DNA from: Skeletonema tropicum | Taxonomy: Eukaryota > Bacillariophyta > Thalassiosirophyceae > Thalassiosirales > Thalassiosiraceae | Assembly (NCBI GenBank): GCA_037178625.1 | Contig: JAWZXG010000047.1 | Location: 21,811 to 85,810, forward strand | Direction of reading: 5' to 3' | Length of the DNA stretch: 64,000 bases | In this document: positions 36,486 to 50,474 of the stretch, in pieces | Position numbering within the stretch: the first letter of the stretch is position 1 | How the letters are laid out: every line of letters starts with the position of its first letter | The notes under the pieces: model-generated | Told to the model about the DNA's origin: nothing | The model's input: only the letters and a program-made list of their open reading frames with translations | Databases searched by the model: none | Program-made: the position numbers and the translations under genes

Positions 36486-37956
36486 TCAAGGTGCAAGTGC
36501 AGCTTTATCGCTGCCCAAAAAACCAATCATCCTCAGACTCATCAAGAAAAGTAAGGAATCCAAGCCCAGTCTCATTGTCAGGTCCTTTCACACCGATATC
36601 TCTCACATACTTCTCATTGAGCACCTCACGGAGGCTTGCATCATGTTTGATAACGTCGCTGTACTTTCCACCCTCGGTCATTAGAGCCGCGACCAATCCA
36701 CACACGTGGGGAGCAGCCATTGAAGTTCCTATGTATTGAGAAGAGAAGGAAGCATTGATAATATTAATATTGTGAGGTAATGCTTACAGTAATGGTAATG
36801 CAGCAAGAATGGATTGCTTGAACTGATACTGATAGATATCACCGGGAATTCAAACTTTATGCAAATGCAAACACTATCTACCATAAGCATAAGCATAAGA
36901 TCTCTCCTAGACATAGACATAGTCAGACTTACCACTCATTTGATGAAGTCCTCCGCCGGGCTTGAAACTGTGGACGTCCACCCCGATACCCGCATAGTCG
37001 ACTTGAGCATTGCTGTTGGAAAACCATGCAGTTGGAAGACCCTTGTACTTGCCTACTGCTGCGATGCTGATGACCTCTGGCCTCATCGCAGGATAGCTAT
37101 TCATGTGTTCATGGGAGCAGAAAAGGGCATAAGGGACGCAAGATGAAGCGTTAGATGATATGAAACTGTGAATGAGAATGAGTCCAATCGCAGTCGCGCT
37201 GCAAACTTCTTACCTCCGTTCGTTTGTGAGAATATTGTCGTCTCCTTCGTTTCCAGCTGCGACGATCATAGGAACATTGTTCTCGTAAGCATATTTAACA
37301 GCGCGTCCGATTTCCCAGCTTGCAAATGGACCTCCAAGAGACATGTTGATCACATCGCATCCATCTTCCACAGCCTGTCTGATAGATCTTGCAATACTGA
37401 TATCTATTCCATTCCCTTCCGCACCAAATACACGATAATCGTAGATCTCTGCCTCAGGTGCCATCATGTGAATAGTGCCTGCTACATGAGTACCATGGTC
37501 ATCCTCAGATAGAGGAGTTCCATAGCGATGCCAAACTTGCTGCTTCACTTGACCATGAAAGCCGGTATGGTCAGCGTCGACTCCACTATCAATGACAGCC
37601 ACACGTACACCTTTGCCGTTCAGGCCAGCGGTGCGAAGCTTATCGGCGCCAGTCAATTTGACGCCAAGAGGGAGGTTGTCGAAGAAGGCCTCGTCTTCGA
37701 CGTCCATCTGCTCAGCGCTCGCTGGCTTCCTGACGACTTTGGGTCTCGAAATCGAGTCTTGACAATCGTCAACCATGAGGAGAGGCTGCGCAGTCGCAGT
37801 CGCAGTGCTCTCAACATTGGTATCAGCGCCGATGCTGACGAATAGTGCAGAGGAGCGAGAATGTGGAATCCTTGTAGGTACAGGTCCGAAGGCGAGAGCA
37901 GTGGGTGCTACTACTGCAGCAAGAGTAAGAGTGAGGGCGATGGGAGAGATCTTCAT
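36486..37956 (-). CDS. Subtilisin-like serine protease, copy 17 (altered C-terminus)
   Basis: Exons 37956-37214, 37096-36933 and 36728-36505. It has the same one-base A-run expansion (36517-36522) and 376-residue product as copy 6; the usual stop would be at 36486. Intron 2 has an extra C at 36905-36907, as in copy 10. The spacer 37957-38818 is standard. Confidence 0.85.
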
Positions 37957-38818
37957 GTTCTTGTTCTTGTTTATGTTAGTTTAAGTATATTTTGTTTGTT
38001 TGATAAATTTTATGAGAGATGGTCATTGCCTTTTGCTTTTGCGGCGCTCTTTAAACAAGATCTTGATATCCAAGATCAGCTGTGTCGTACATCTTGAGCC
38101 AAGACCACATACTTACAGTTACAGCTGTGTCGTACATCGCTGATTGATCTTGGTACAGCAAGTAGCCAGAAAGCTTCAGCTTTCAGCTGTCAGGTGTCAG
38201 AATCTTTGTCCACATAGGTACTTACGAAGGAGTCAGTACAAAGGCAATCTGGCTTCAACTTCAACAAGGTACCTTGCTTCTCTACCACAGATAACGCAGG
38301 TACAACGCGAATGACTTCTATGTGATCTATCGAGCACCTTGCTTCTACCAGAAGATAAAATGATCGATGTGAATTCTACTATTGTACCGAGCAGCTTGCT
38401 TCTCCACGAGAAAGCAAGTGATACATACTGAAAGAGCAGATGGCAGATGGTATTGGTATTGGTATTGGTACTGGTACGCTCAAGCTCAAGCAAATATGTG
38501 ATCACTGTTGAAGAGAAAGCACGTAAGCAGAAGTATGTATTGTATGCAGTACAAGTACAAGGGAGAGATTGGAAACATAGTGTGATCTCACTTGCAATGC
38601 AATAAATGTGGCAATGTGGATTCAAGTTCAAGATCAGATTCGGATTCGGAAGATAGCAACTTATCTATTTTATCCGGATTGACGGTCAAGTTAATCTGAC
38701 AGCATTGTACTGCTTACTACACTTTCACTTTCAGCTTTGACCTTTTGCTTTTGGAATCATCACATTCATATACATATACCAAGAGGAAGGAGAGGACACA
38801 TCTCGATCTCGATCTCAA

Positions 38819-40287
38819 TCAAGGTGCAAGTGCAGCTTTATCGCTGCCCAAAAACCAATCATCCTCAGACTCATCAAGAAAAGTAAGGAATCCAAGCCCA
38901 GTCTCATTGTCAGGTCCTTTCACACCGATATCTCTCACATACTTCTCATTGAGCACCTCACGGAGGCTTGCATCATGTTTGATAACGTCGCTGTACTTTC
39001 CACCCTCGGTCATTAGAGCCGCGACCAATCCACACACGTGGGGAGCAGCCATTGAAGTTCCTATGTATTGAGAAGAGAAGGAAGCATTGATAATATTAAT
39101 ATTGTGAGGTAATGCTTACAGTAATGGTAATGCAGCAAGAATGGATTGCTTGAACTGATACTGATAGATATCACCGGGAATTCAAACTTTATGCAAATGC
39201 AAACACTATCTACCATAAGCATAAGCATAAGATCTCTCTAGACATAGACATAGTCAGACTTACCACTCATTTGATGAAGTCCTCCGCCGGGCTTGAAACT
39301 GTGGACGTCCACCCCGATACCCGCATAGTCGACTTGAGCATTGCTGTTGGAAAACCATGCAGTTGGAAGACCCTTGTACTTGCCTACTGCTGCGATGCTG
39401 ATGACCTCTGGCCTCATCGCAGGATAGCTATTCATGTGTTCATGGGAGCAGAAAAGGGCATAAGGGACGCAAGATGAAGCGTTAGATGATATGAAACTGT
39501 GAATGAGAATGAGTCCAATCGCAGTCGCGCTGCAAACTTCTTACCTCCGTTCGTTTGTGAGAATATTGTCGTCTCCTTCGTTTCCAGCTGCGACGATCAT
39601 AGGAACATTGTTCTCGTAAGCATATTTAACAGCGCGTCCGATTTCCCAGCTTGCAAATGGACCTCCAAGAGACATGTTGATCACATCGCATCCATCTTCC
39701 ACAGCCTGTCTGATAGATCTTGCAATACTGATATCTATTCCATTCCCTTCCGCACCAAATACACGATAATCGTAGATCTCTGCCTCAGGTGCCATCATGT
39801 GAATAGTGCCTGCTACATGAGTACCATGGTCATCCTCAGATAGAGGAGTTCCATAGCGATGCCAAACTTGCTGCTTCACTTGACCATGAAAGCCGGTATG
39901 GTCAGCGTCGACTCCACTATCAATGACAGCCACACGTACACCTTTGCCGTTCAGGCCAGCGGTGCGAAGCTTATCGGCGCCAGTCAATTTGACGCCAAGA
40001 GGGAGGTTGTCGAAGAAGGCCTCGTCTTCGACGTCCATCTGCTCAGCGCTCGCTGGCTTCCTGACGACTTTGGGTCTCGAAATCGAGTCTTGACAATCGT
40101 CAACCATGAGGAGAGGCTGCGCAGTCGCAGTCGCAGTGCTCTCAACATTGGTATCAGCGCCGATGCTGACGAATAGTGCAGAGGAGCGAGAATGTGGAAT
40201 CCTTGTAGGTACAGGTCCGAAGGCGAGAGCAGTGGGTGCTACTACTGCAGCAAGAGTAAGAGTGAGGGCGATGGGAGAGATCTTCAT
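38819..40287 (-). CDS. Subtilisin-like serine protease, copy 18 (intact)
   Basis: Exons 40287-39545, 39427-39264 and 39060-38819; product identical to the reference. The spacer 40288-41149 is standard. Confidence 0.92.
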
Positions 40288-41149
40288 GTTCTTGTTCTTG
40301 TTTATGTTAGTTTAAGTATATTTTGTTTGTTTGATAAATTTTATGAGAGATGGTCATTGCCTTTTGCTTTTGCGGCGCTCTTTAAACAAGATCTTGATAT
40401 CCAAGATCAGCTGTGTCGTACATCTTGAGCCAAGACCACATACTTACAGTTACAGCTGTGTCGTACATCGCTGATTGATCTTGGTACAGCAAGTAGCCAG
40501 AAAGCTTCAGCTTTCAGCTGTCAGGTGTCAGAATCTTTGTCCACATAGGTACTTACGAAGGAGTCAGTACAAAGGCAATCTGGCTTCAACTTCAACAAGG
40601 TACCTTGCTTCTCTACCACAGATAACGCAGGTACAACGCGAATGACTTCTATGTGATCTATCGAGCACCTTGCTTCTACCAGAAGATAAAATGATCGATG
40701 TGAATTCTACTATTGTACCGAGCAGCTTGCTTCTCCACGAGAAAGCAAGTGATACATACTGAAAGAGCAGATGGCAGATGGTATTGGTATTGGTATTGGT
40801 ACTGGTACGCTCAAGCTCAAGCAAATATGTGATCACTGTTGAAGAGAAAGCACGTAAGCAGAAGTATGTATTGTATGCAGTACAAGTACAAGGGAGAGAT
40901 TGGAAACATAGTGTGATCTCACTTGCAATGCAATAAATGTGGCAATGTGGATTCAAGTTCAAGATCAGATTCGGATTCGGAAGATAGCAACTTATCTATT
41001 TTATCCGGATTGACGGTCAAGTTAATCTGACAGCATTGTACTGCTTACTACACTTTCACTTTCAGCTTTGACCTTTTGCTTTTGGAATCATCACATTCAT
41101 ATACATATACCAAGAGGAAGGAGAGGACACATCTCGATCTCGATCTCAA

Positions 41150-42619
41150 TCAAGGTGCAAGTGCAGCTTTATCGCTGCCCAAAAACCAATCATCCTCAGA
41201 CTCATCAAGAAAAGTAAGGAATCCAAGCCCAGTCTCATTGTCAGGTCCTTTCACACCGATATCTCTCACATACTTCTCATTGAGCACCTCACGGAGGCTT
41301 GCATCATGTTTGATAACGTCGCTGTACTTTCCACCCTCGGTCATTAGAGCCGCGACCAATCCACACACGTGGGGAGCAGCCATTGAAGTTCCTATGTATT
41401 GAGAAGAGAAGGAAGCATTGATAATATTAATATTGTGAGGTAATGCTTACAGTAATGGTAATGCAGCAAGAATGGATTGCTTGAACTGATACTGATAGAT
41501 ATCACCGGGAATTCAAACTTTATGCAAATGCAAACACTATCTACCATAAGCATAAGCATAAGATCTCTCTAGACATAGACATAGTCAGACTTACCACTCA
41601 TTTGATGAAGTCCTCCGCCGGGCTTGAAACTGTGGACGTCCACCCCGATACCCGCATAGTCGACTTGAGCATTGCTGTTGGAAAACCATGCAGTTGGAAG
41701 ACCCTTGTACTTGCCTACTGCTGCGATGCTGATGACCTCTGGCCTCATCGCAGGATAGCTATTCATGTGTTCATGGGAGCAGAAAAGGGCATAAGGGACG
41801 CAAGATGAAGCGTTAGATGATATGAAACTGTGAATGAGAATGAGTCCAATCGCAGTCGCGCTGCAAACTTCTTACCTCCGTTCGTTTGTGAGAATATTGT
41901 CGTCTCCTTCGTTTCCAGCTGCGACGATCATAGGAACATTGTTCTCGTAAGCATATTTAAACAGCGCGTCCGATTTCCCAGCTTGCAAATGGACCTCCAA
42001 GAGACATGTTGATCACATCGCATCCATCTTCCACAGCCTGTCTGATAGATCTTGCAATACTGATATCTATTCCATTCCCTTCCGCACCAAATACACGATA
42101 ATCGTAGATCTCTGCCTCAGGTGCCATCATGTGAATAGTGCCTGCTACATGAGTACCATGGTCATCCTCAGATAGAGGAGTTCCATAGCGATGCCAAACT
42201 TGCTGCTTCACTTGACCATGAAAGCCGGTATGGTCAGCGTCGACTCCACTATCAATGACAGCCACACGTACACCTTTGCCGTTCAGGCCAGCGGTGCGAA
42301 GCTTATCGGCGCCAGTCAATTTGACGCCAAGAGGGAGGTTGTCGAAGAAGGCCTCGTCTTCGACGTCCATCTGCTCAGCGCTCGCTGGCTTCCTGACGAC
42401 TTTGGGTCTCGAAATCGAGTCTTGACAATCGTCAACCATGAGGAGAGGCTGCGCAGTCGCAGTCGCAGTGCTCTCAACATTGGTATCAGCGCCGATGCTG
42501 ACGAATAGTGCAGAGGAGCGAGAATGTGGAATCCTTGTAGGTACAGGTCCGAAGGCGAGAGCAGTGGGTGCTACTACTGCAGCAAGAGTAAGAGTGAGGG
42601 CGATGGGAGAGATCTTCAT
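41150..42619 (-). pseudogene. Subtilisin-like serine protease, copy 19 (frameshift late in exon 1)
   Basis: Exons 42619-41876, 41758-41595 and 41391-41150. One extra A at 41958-41961 shifts the frame at residue 221, after the SLGGP strand and before the oxyanion Asn, and a stop follows at once. The remaining sequence is clean. The upstream spacer 42620-43480 is 861 bp (one G missing near 42963). Confidence 0.75.
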
Positions 42620-43480
42620 GTTCTTGTTCTTGTTTATGTTAGTTTAAGTATATTTTGTTTGTTTGATAAATTTTATGAGAGATGGTCATTGCCTTTTGCT
42701 TTTGCGGCGCTCTTTAAACAAGATCTTGATATCCAAGATCAGCTGTGTCGTACATCTTGAGCCAAGACCACATACTTACAGTTACAGCTGTGTCGTACAT
42801 CGCTGATTGATCTTGGTACAGCAAGTAGCCAGAAAGCTTCAGCTTTCAGCTGTCAGGTGTCAGAATCTTTGTCCACATAGGTACTTACGAAGGAGTCAGT
42901 ACAAAGGCAATCTGGCTTCAACTTCAACAAGGTACCTTGCTTCTCTACCACAGATAACGCAGTACAACGCGAATGACTTCTATGTGATCTATCGAGCACC
43001 TTGCTTCTACCAGAAGATAAAATGATCGATGTGAATTCTACTATTGTACCGAGCAGCTTGCTTCTCCACGAGAAAGCAAGTGATACATACTGAAAGAGCA
43101 GATGGCAGATGGTATTGGTATTGGTATTGGTACTGGTACGCTCAAGCTCAAGCAAATATGTGATCACTGTTGAAGAGAAAGCACGTAAGCAGAAGTATGT
43201 ATTGTATGCAGTACAAGTACAAGGGAGAGATTGGAAACATAGTGTGATCTCACTTGCAATGCAATAAATGTGGCAATGTGGATTCAAGTTCAAGATCAGA
43301 TTCGGATTCGGAAGATAGCAACTTATCTATTTTATCCGGATTGACGGTCAAGTTAATCTGACAGCATTGTACTGCTTACTACACTTTCACTTTCAGCTTT
43401 GACCTTTTGCTTTTGGAATCATCACATTCATATACATATACCAAGAGGAAGGAGAGGACACATCTCGATCTCGATCTCAA

Positions 43481-44949
43481 TCAAGGTGCAAGTGCAGCTT
43501 TATCGCTGCCCAAAAACCAATCATCCTCAGACTCATCAAGAAAAGTAAGGAATCCAAGCCCAGTCTCATTGTCAGGTCCTTTCACACCGATATCTCTCAC
43601 ATACTTCTCATTGAGCACCTCACGGAGGCTTGCATCATGTTTGATAACGTCGCTGTACTTTCCACCCTCGGTCATTAGAGCCGCGACCAATCCACACACG
43701 TGGGGAGCAGCCATTGAAGTTCCTATGTATTGAGAAGAGAAGGAAGCATTGATAATATTAATATTGTGAGGTAATGCTTACAGTAATGGTAATGCAGCAA
43801 GAATGGATTGCTTGAACTGATACTGATAGATATCACCGGGAATTCAAACTTTATGCAAATGCAAACACTATCTACCATAAGCATAAGCATAAGATCTCTC
43901 TAGACATAGACATAGTCAGACTTACCACTCATTTGATGAAGTCCTCCGCCGGGCTTGAAACTGTGGACGTCCACCCCGATACCCGCATAGTCGACTTGAG
44001 CATTGCTGTTGGAAAACCATGCAGTTGGAAGACCCTTGTACTTGCCTACTGCTGCGATGCTGATGACCTCTGGCCTCATCGCAGGATAGCTATTCATGTG
44101 TTCATGGGAGCAGAAAAGGGCATAAGGGACGCAAGATGAAGCGTTAGATGATATGAAACTGTGAATGAGAATGAGTCCAATCGCAGTCGCGCTGCAAACT
44201 TCTTACCTCCGTTCGTTTGTGAGAATATTGTCGTCTCCTTCGTTTCCAGCTGCGACGATCATAGGAACATTGTTCTCGTAAGCATATTTAACAGCGCGTC
44301 CGATTTCCCAGCTTGCAAATGGACCTCCAAGAGACATGTTGATCACATCGCATCCATCTTCCACAGCCTGTCTGATAGATCTTGCAATACTGATATCTAT
44401 TCCATTCCCTTCCGCACCAAATACACGATAATCGTAGATCTCTGCCTCAGGTGCCATCATGTGAATAGTGCCTGCTACATGAGTACCATGGTCATCCTCA
44501 GATAGAGGAGTTCCATAGCGATGCCAAACTTGCTGCTTCACTTGACCATGAAAGCCGGTATGGTCAGCGTCGACTCCACTATCAATGACAGCCACACGTA
44601 CACCTTTGCCGTTCAGGCCAGCGGTGCGAAGCTTATCGGCGCCAGTCAATTTGACGCCAAGAGGGAGGTTGTCGAAGAAGGCCTCGTCTTCGACGTCCAT
44701 CTGCTCAGCGCTCGCTGGCTTCCTGACGACTTTGGGTCTCGAAATCGAGTCTTGACAATCGTCAACCATGAGGAGAGGCTGCGCAGTCGCAGTCGCAGTG
44801 CTCTCAACATTGGTATCAGCGCCGATGCTGACGAATAGTGCAGAGGAGCGAGAATGTGGAATCCTTGTAGGTACAGGTCCGAAGGCGAGAGCAGTGGGTG
44901 CTACTACTGCAGCAAGAGTAAGAGTGAGGGCGATGGGAGAGATCTTCAT
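43481..44949 (-). CDS. Subtilisin-like serine protease, copy 20 (intact)
   Basis: Exons 44949-44207, 44089-43926 and 43722-43481; product identical to the reference. The spacer 44950-45811 is standard. Confidence 0.92.
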
Positions 44950-45811
44950 GTTCTTGTTCTTGTTTATGTTAGTTTAAGTATATTTTGTTTGTTTGATAAA
45001 TTTTATGAGAGATGGTCATTGCCTTTTGCTTTTGCGGCGCTCTTTAAACAAGATCTTGATATCCAAGATCAGCTGTGTCGTACATCTTGAGCCAAGACCA
45101 CATACTTACAGTTACAGCTGTGTCGTACATCGCTGATTGATCTTGGTACAGCAAGTAGCCAGAAAGCTTCAGCTTTCAGCTGTCAGGTGTCAGAATCTTT
45201 GTCCACATAGGTACTTACGAAGGAGTCAGTACAAAGGCAATCTGGCTTCAACTTCAACAAGGTACCTTGCTTCTCTACCACAGATAACGCAGGTACAACG
45301 CGAATGACTTCTATGTGATCTATCGAGCACCTTGCTTCTACCAGAAGATAAAATGATCGATGTGAATTCTACTATTGTACCGAGCAGCTTGCTTCTCCAC
45401 GAGAAAGCAAGTGATACATACTGAAAGAGCAGATGGCAGATGGTATTGGTATTGGTATTGGTACTGGTACGCTCAAGCTCAAGCAAATATGTGATCACTG
45501 TTGAAGAGAAAGCACGTAAGCAGAAGTATGTATTGTATGCAGTACAAGTACAAGGGAGAGATTGGAAACATAGTGTGATCTCACTTGCAATGCAATAAAT
45601 GTGGCAATGTGGATTCAAGTTCAAGATCAGATTCGGATTCGGAAGATAGCAACTTATCTATTTTATCCGGATTGACGGTCAAGTTAATCTGACAGCATTG
45701 TACTGCTTACTACACTTTCACTTTCAGCTTTGACCTTTTGCTTTTGGAATCATCACATTCATATACATATACCAAGAGGAAGGAGAGGACACATCTCGAT
45801 CTCGATCTCAA

Positions 45812-47280
45812 TCAAGGTGCAAGTGCAGCTTTATCGCTGCCCAAAAACCAATCATCCTCAGACTCATCAAGAAAAGTAAGGAATCCAAGCCCAGTCTCAT
45901 TGTCAGGTCCTTTCACACCGATATCTCTCACATACTTCTCATTGAGCACCTCACGGAGGCTTGCATCATGTTTGATAACGTCGCTGTACTTTCCACCCTC
46001 GGTCATTAGAGCCGCGACCAATCCACACACGTGGGGAGCAGCCATTGAAGTTCCTATGTATTGAGAAGAGAAGGAAGCATTGATAATATTAATATTGTGA
46101 GGTAATGCTTACAGTAATGGTAATGCAGCAAGAATGGATTGCTTGAACTGATACTGATAGATATCACCGGGAATTCAAACTTTATGCAAATGCAAACACT
46201 ATCTACCATAAGCATAAGCATAAGATCTCTCTAGACATAGACATAGTCAGACTTACCACTCATTTGATGAAGTCCTCCGCCGGGCTTGAAACTGTGGACG
46301 TCCACCCCGATACCCGCATAGTCGACTTGAGCATTGCTGTTGGAAAACCATGCAGTTGGAAGACCCTTGTACTTGCCTACTGCTGCGATGCTGATGACCT
46401 CTGGCCTCATCGCAGGATAGCTATTCATGTGTTCATGGGAGCAGAAAAGGGCATAAGGGACGCAAGATGAAGCGTTAGATGATATGAAACTGTGAATGAG
46501 AATGAGTCCAATCGCAGTCGCGCTGCAAACTTCTTACCTCCGTTCGTTTGTGAGAATATTGTCGTCTCCTTCGTTTCCAGCTGCGACGATCATAGGAACA
46601 TTGTTCTCGTAAGCATATTTAACAGCGCGTCCGATTTCCCAGCTTGCAAATGGACCTCCAAGAGACATGTTGATCACATCGCATCCATCTTCCACAGCCT
46701 GTCTGATAGATCTTGCAATACTGATATCTATTCCATTCCCTTCCGCACCAAATACACGATAATCGTAGATCTCTGCCTCAGGTGCCATCATGTGAATAGT
46801 GCCTGCTACATGAGTACCATGGTCATCCTCAGATAGAGGAGTTCCATAGCGATGCCAAACTTGCTGCTTCACTTGACCATGAAAGCCGGTATGGTCAGCG
46901 TCGACTCCACTATCAATGACAGCCACACGTACACCTTTGCCGTTCAGGCCAGCGGTGCGAAGCTTATCGGCGCCAGTCAATTTGACGCCAAGAGGGAGGT
47001 TGTCGAAGAAGGCCTCGTCTTCGACGTCCATCTGCTCAGCGCTCGCTGGCTTCCTGACGACTTTGGGTCTCGAAATCGAGTCTTGACAATCGTCAACCAT
47101 GAGGAGAGGCTGCGCAGTCGCAGTCGCAGTGCTCTCAACATTGGTATCAGCGCCGATGCTGACGAATAGTGCAGAGGAGCGAGAATGTGGAATCCTTGTA
47201 GGTACAGGTCCGAAGGCGAGAGCAGTGGGTGCTACTACTGCAGCAAGAGTAAGAGTGAGGGCGATGGGAGAGATCTTCAT
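45812..47280 (-). CDS. Subtilisin-like serine protease, copy 21 (intact)
   Basis: Exons 47280-46538, 46420-46257 and 46053-45812; product identical to the reference. The upstream spacer 47281-48143 is 863 bp, with one extra A near 47819. Confidence 0.92.
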
Positions 47281-48143
47281 GTTCTTGTTCTTGTTTATGT
47301 TAGTTTAAGTATATTTTGTTTGTTTGATAAATTTTATGAGAGATGGTCATTGCCTTTTGCTTTTGCGGCGCTCTTTAAACAAGATCTTGATATCCAAGAT
47401 CAGCTGTGTCGTACATCTTGAGCCAAGACCACATACTTACAGTTACAGCTGTGTCGTACATCGCTGATTGATCTTGGTACAGCAAGTAGCCAGAAAGCTT
47501 CAGCTTTCAGCTGTCAGGTGTCAGAATCTTTGTCCACATAGGTACTTACGAAGGAGTCAGTACAAAGGCAATCTGGCTTCAACTTCAACAAGGTACCTTG
47601 CTTCTCTACCACAGATAACGCAGGTACAACGCGAATGACTTCTATGTGATCTATCGAGCACCTTGCTTCTACCAGAAGATAAAATGATCGATGTGAATTC
47701 TACTATTGTACCGAGCAGCTTGCTTCTCCACGAGAAAGCAAGTGATACATACTGAAAGAGCAGATGGCAGATGGTATTGGTATTGGTATTGGTACTGGTA
47801 CGCTCAAGCTCAAGCAAAATATGTGATCACTGTTGAAGAGAAAGCACGTAAGCAGAAGTATGTATTGTATGCAGTACAAGTACAAGGGAGAGATTGGAAA
47901 CATAGTGTGATCTCACTTGCAATGCAATAAATGTGGCAATGTGGATTCAAGTTCAAGATCAGATTCGGATTCGGAAGATAGCAACTTATCTATTTTATCC
48001 GGATTGACGGTCAAGTTAATCTGACAGCATTGTACTGCTTACTACACTTTCACTTTCAGCTTTGACCTTTTGCTTTTGGAATCATCACATTCATATACAT
48101 ATACCAAGAGGAAGGAGAGGACACATCTCGATCTCGATCTCAA

Positions 48144-49612
48144 TCAAGGTGCAAGTGCAGCTTTATCGCTGCCCAAAAACCAATCATCCTCAGACTCATC
48201 AAGAAAAGTAAGGAATCCAAGCCCAGTCTCATTGTCAGGTCCTTTCACACCGATATCTCTCACATACTTCTCATTGAGCACCTCACGGAGGCTTGCATCA
48301 TGTTTGATAACGTCGCTGTACTTTCCACCCTCGGTCATTAGAGCCGCGACCAATCCACACACGTGGGGAGCAGCCATTGAAGTTCCTATGTATTGAGAAG
48401 AGAAGGAAGCATTGATAATATTAATATTGTGAGGTAATGCTTACAGTAATGGTAATGCAGCAAGAATGGATTGCTTGAACTGATACTGATAGATATCACC
48501 GGGAATTCAAACTTTATGCAAATGCAAACACTATCTACCATAAGCATAAGCATAAGATCTCTCTAGACATAGACATAGTCAGACTTACCACTCATTTGAT
48601 GAAGTCCTCCGCCGGGCTTGAAACTGTGGACGTCCACCCCGATACCCGCATAGTCGACTTGAGCATTGCTGTTGGAAAACCATGCAGTTGGAAGACCCTT
48701 GTACTTGCCTACTGCTGCGATGCTGATGACCTCTGGCCTCATCGCAGGATAGCTATTCATGTGTTCATGGGAGCAGAAAAGGGCATAAGGGACGCAAGAT
48801 GAAGCGTTAGATGATATGAAACTGTGAATGAGAATGAGTCCAATCGCAGTCGCGCTGCAAACTTCTTACCTCCGTTCGTTTGTGAGAATATTGTCGTCTC
48901 CTTCGTTTCCAGCTGCGACGATCATAGGAACATTGTTCTCGTAAGCATATTTAACAGCGCGTCCGATTTCCCAGCTTGCAAATGGACCTCCAAGAGACAT
49001 GTTGATCACATCGCATCCATCTTCCACAGCCTGTCTGATAGATCTTGCAATACTGATATCTATTCCATTCCCTTCCGCACCAAATACACGATAATCGTAG
49101 ATCTCTGCCTCAGGTGCCATCATGTGAATAGTGCCTGCTACATGAGTACCATGGTCATCCTCAGATAGAGGAGTTCCATAGCGATGCCAAACTTGCTGCT
49201 TCACTTGACCATGAAAGCCGGTATGGTCAGCGTCGACTCCACTATCAATGACAGCCACACGTACACCTTTGCCGTTCAGGCCAGCGGTGCGAAGCTTATC
49301 GGCGCCAGTCAATTTGACGCCAAGAGGGAGGTTGTCGAAGAAGGCCTCGTCTTCGACGTCCATCTGCTCAGCGCTCGCTGGCTTCCTGACGACTTTGGGT
49401 CTCGAAATCGAGTCTTGACAATCGTCAACCATGAGGAGAGGCTGCGCAGTCGCAGTCGCAGTGCTCTCAACATTGGTATCAGCGCCGATGCTGACGAATA
49501 GTGCAGAGGAGCGAGAATGTGGAATCCTTGTAGGTACAGGTCCGAAGGCGAGAGCAGTGGGTGCTACTACTGCAGCAAGAGTAAGAGTGAGGGCGATGGG
49601 AGAGATCTTCAT
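48144..49612 (-). CDS. Subtilisin-like serine protease, copy 22 (intact)
   Basis: Exons 49612-48870, 48752-48589 and 48385-48144; product identical to the reference. The upstream spacer 49613-50474 has one extra T near 49840 and one missing T near 50408, keeping 862 bp. Confidence 0.92.
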
Positions 49613-50474
49613 GTTCTTGTTCTTGTTTATGTTAGTTTAAGTATATTTTGTTTGTTTGATAAATTTTATGAGAGATGGTCATTGCCTTTTGCTTTTGCGG
49701 CGCTCTTTAAACAAGATCTTGATATCCAAGATCAGCTGTGTCGTACATCTTGAGCCAAGACCACATACTTACAGTTACAGCTGTGTCGTACATCGCTGAT
49801 TGATCTTGGTACAGCAAGTAGCCAGAAAGCTTCAGCTTTTCAGCTGTCAGGTGTCAGAATCTTTGTCCACATAGGTACTTACGAAGGAGTCAGTACAAAG
49901 GCAATCTGGCTTCAACTTCAACAAGGTACCTTGCTTCTCTACCACAGATAACGCAGGTACAACGCGAATGACTTCTATGTGATCTATCGAGCACCTTGCT
50001 TCTACCAGAAGATAAAATGATCGATGTGAATTCTACTATTGTACCGAGCAGCTTGCTTCTCCACGAGAAAGCAAGTGATACATACTGAAAGAGCAGATGG
50101 CAGATGGTATTGGTATTGGTATTGGTACTGGTACGCTCAAGCTCAAGCAAATATGTGATCACTGTTGAAGAGAAAGCACGTAAGCAGAAGTATGTATTGT
50201 ATGCAGTACAAGTACAAGGGAGAGATTGGAAACATAGTGTGATCTCACTTGCAATGCAATAAATGTGGCAATGTGGATTCAAGTTCAAGATCAGATTCGG
50301 ATTCGGAAGATAGCAACTTATCTATTTTATCCGGATTGACGGTCAAGTTAATCTGACAGCATTGTACTGCTTACTACACTTTCACTTTCAGCTTTGACCT
50401 TTTGCTTTGGAATCATCACATTCATATACATATACCAAGAGGAAGGAGAGGACACATCTCGATCTCGATCTCAA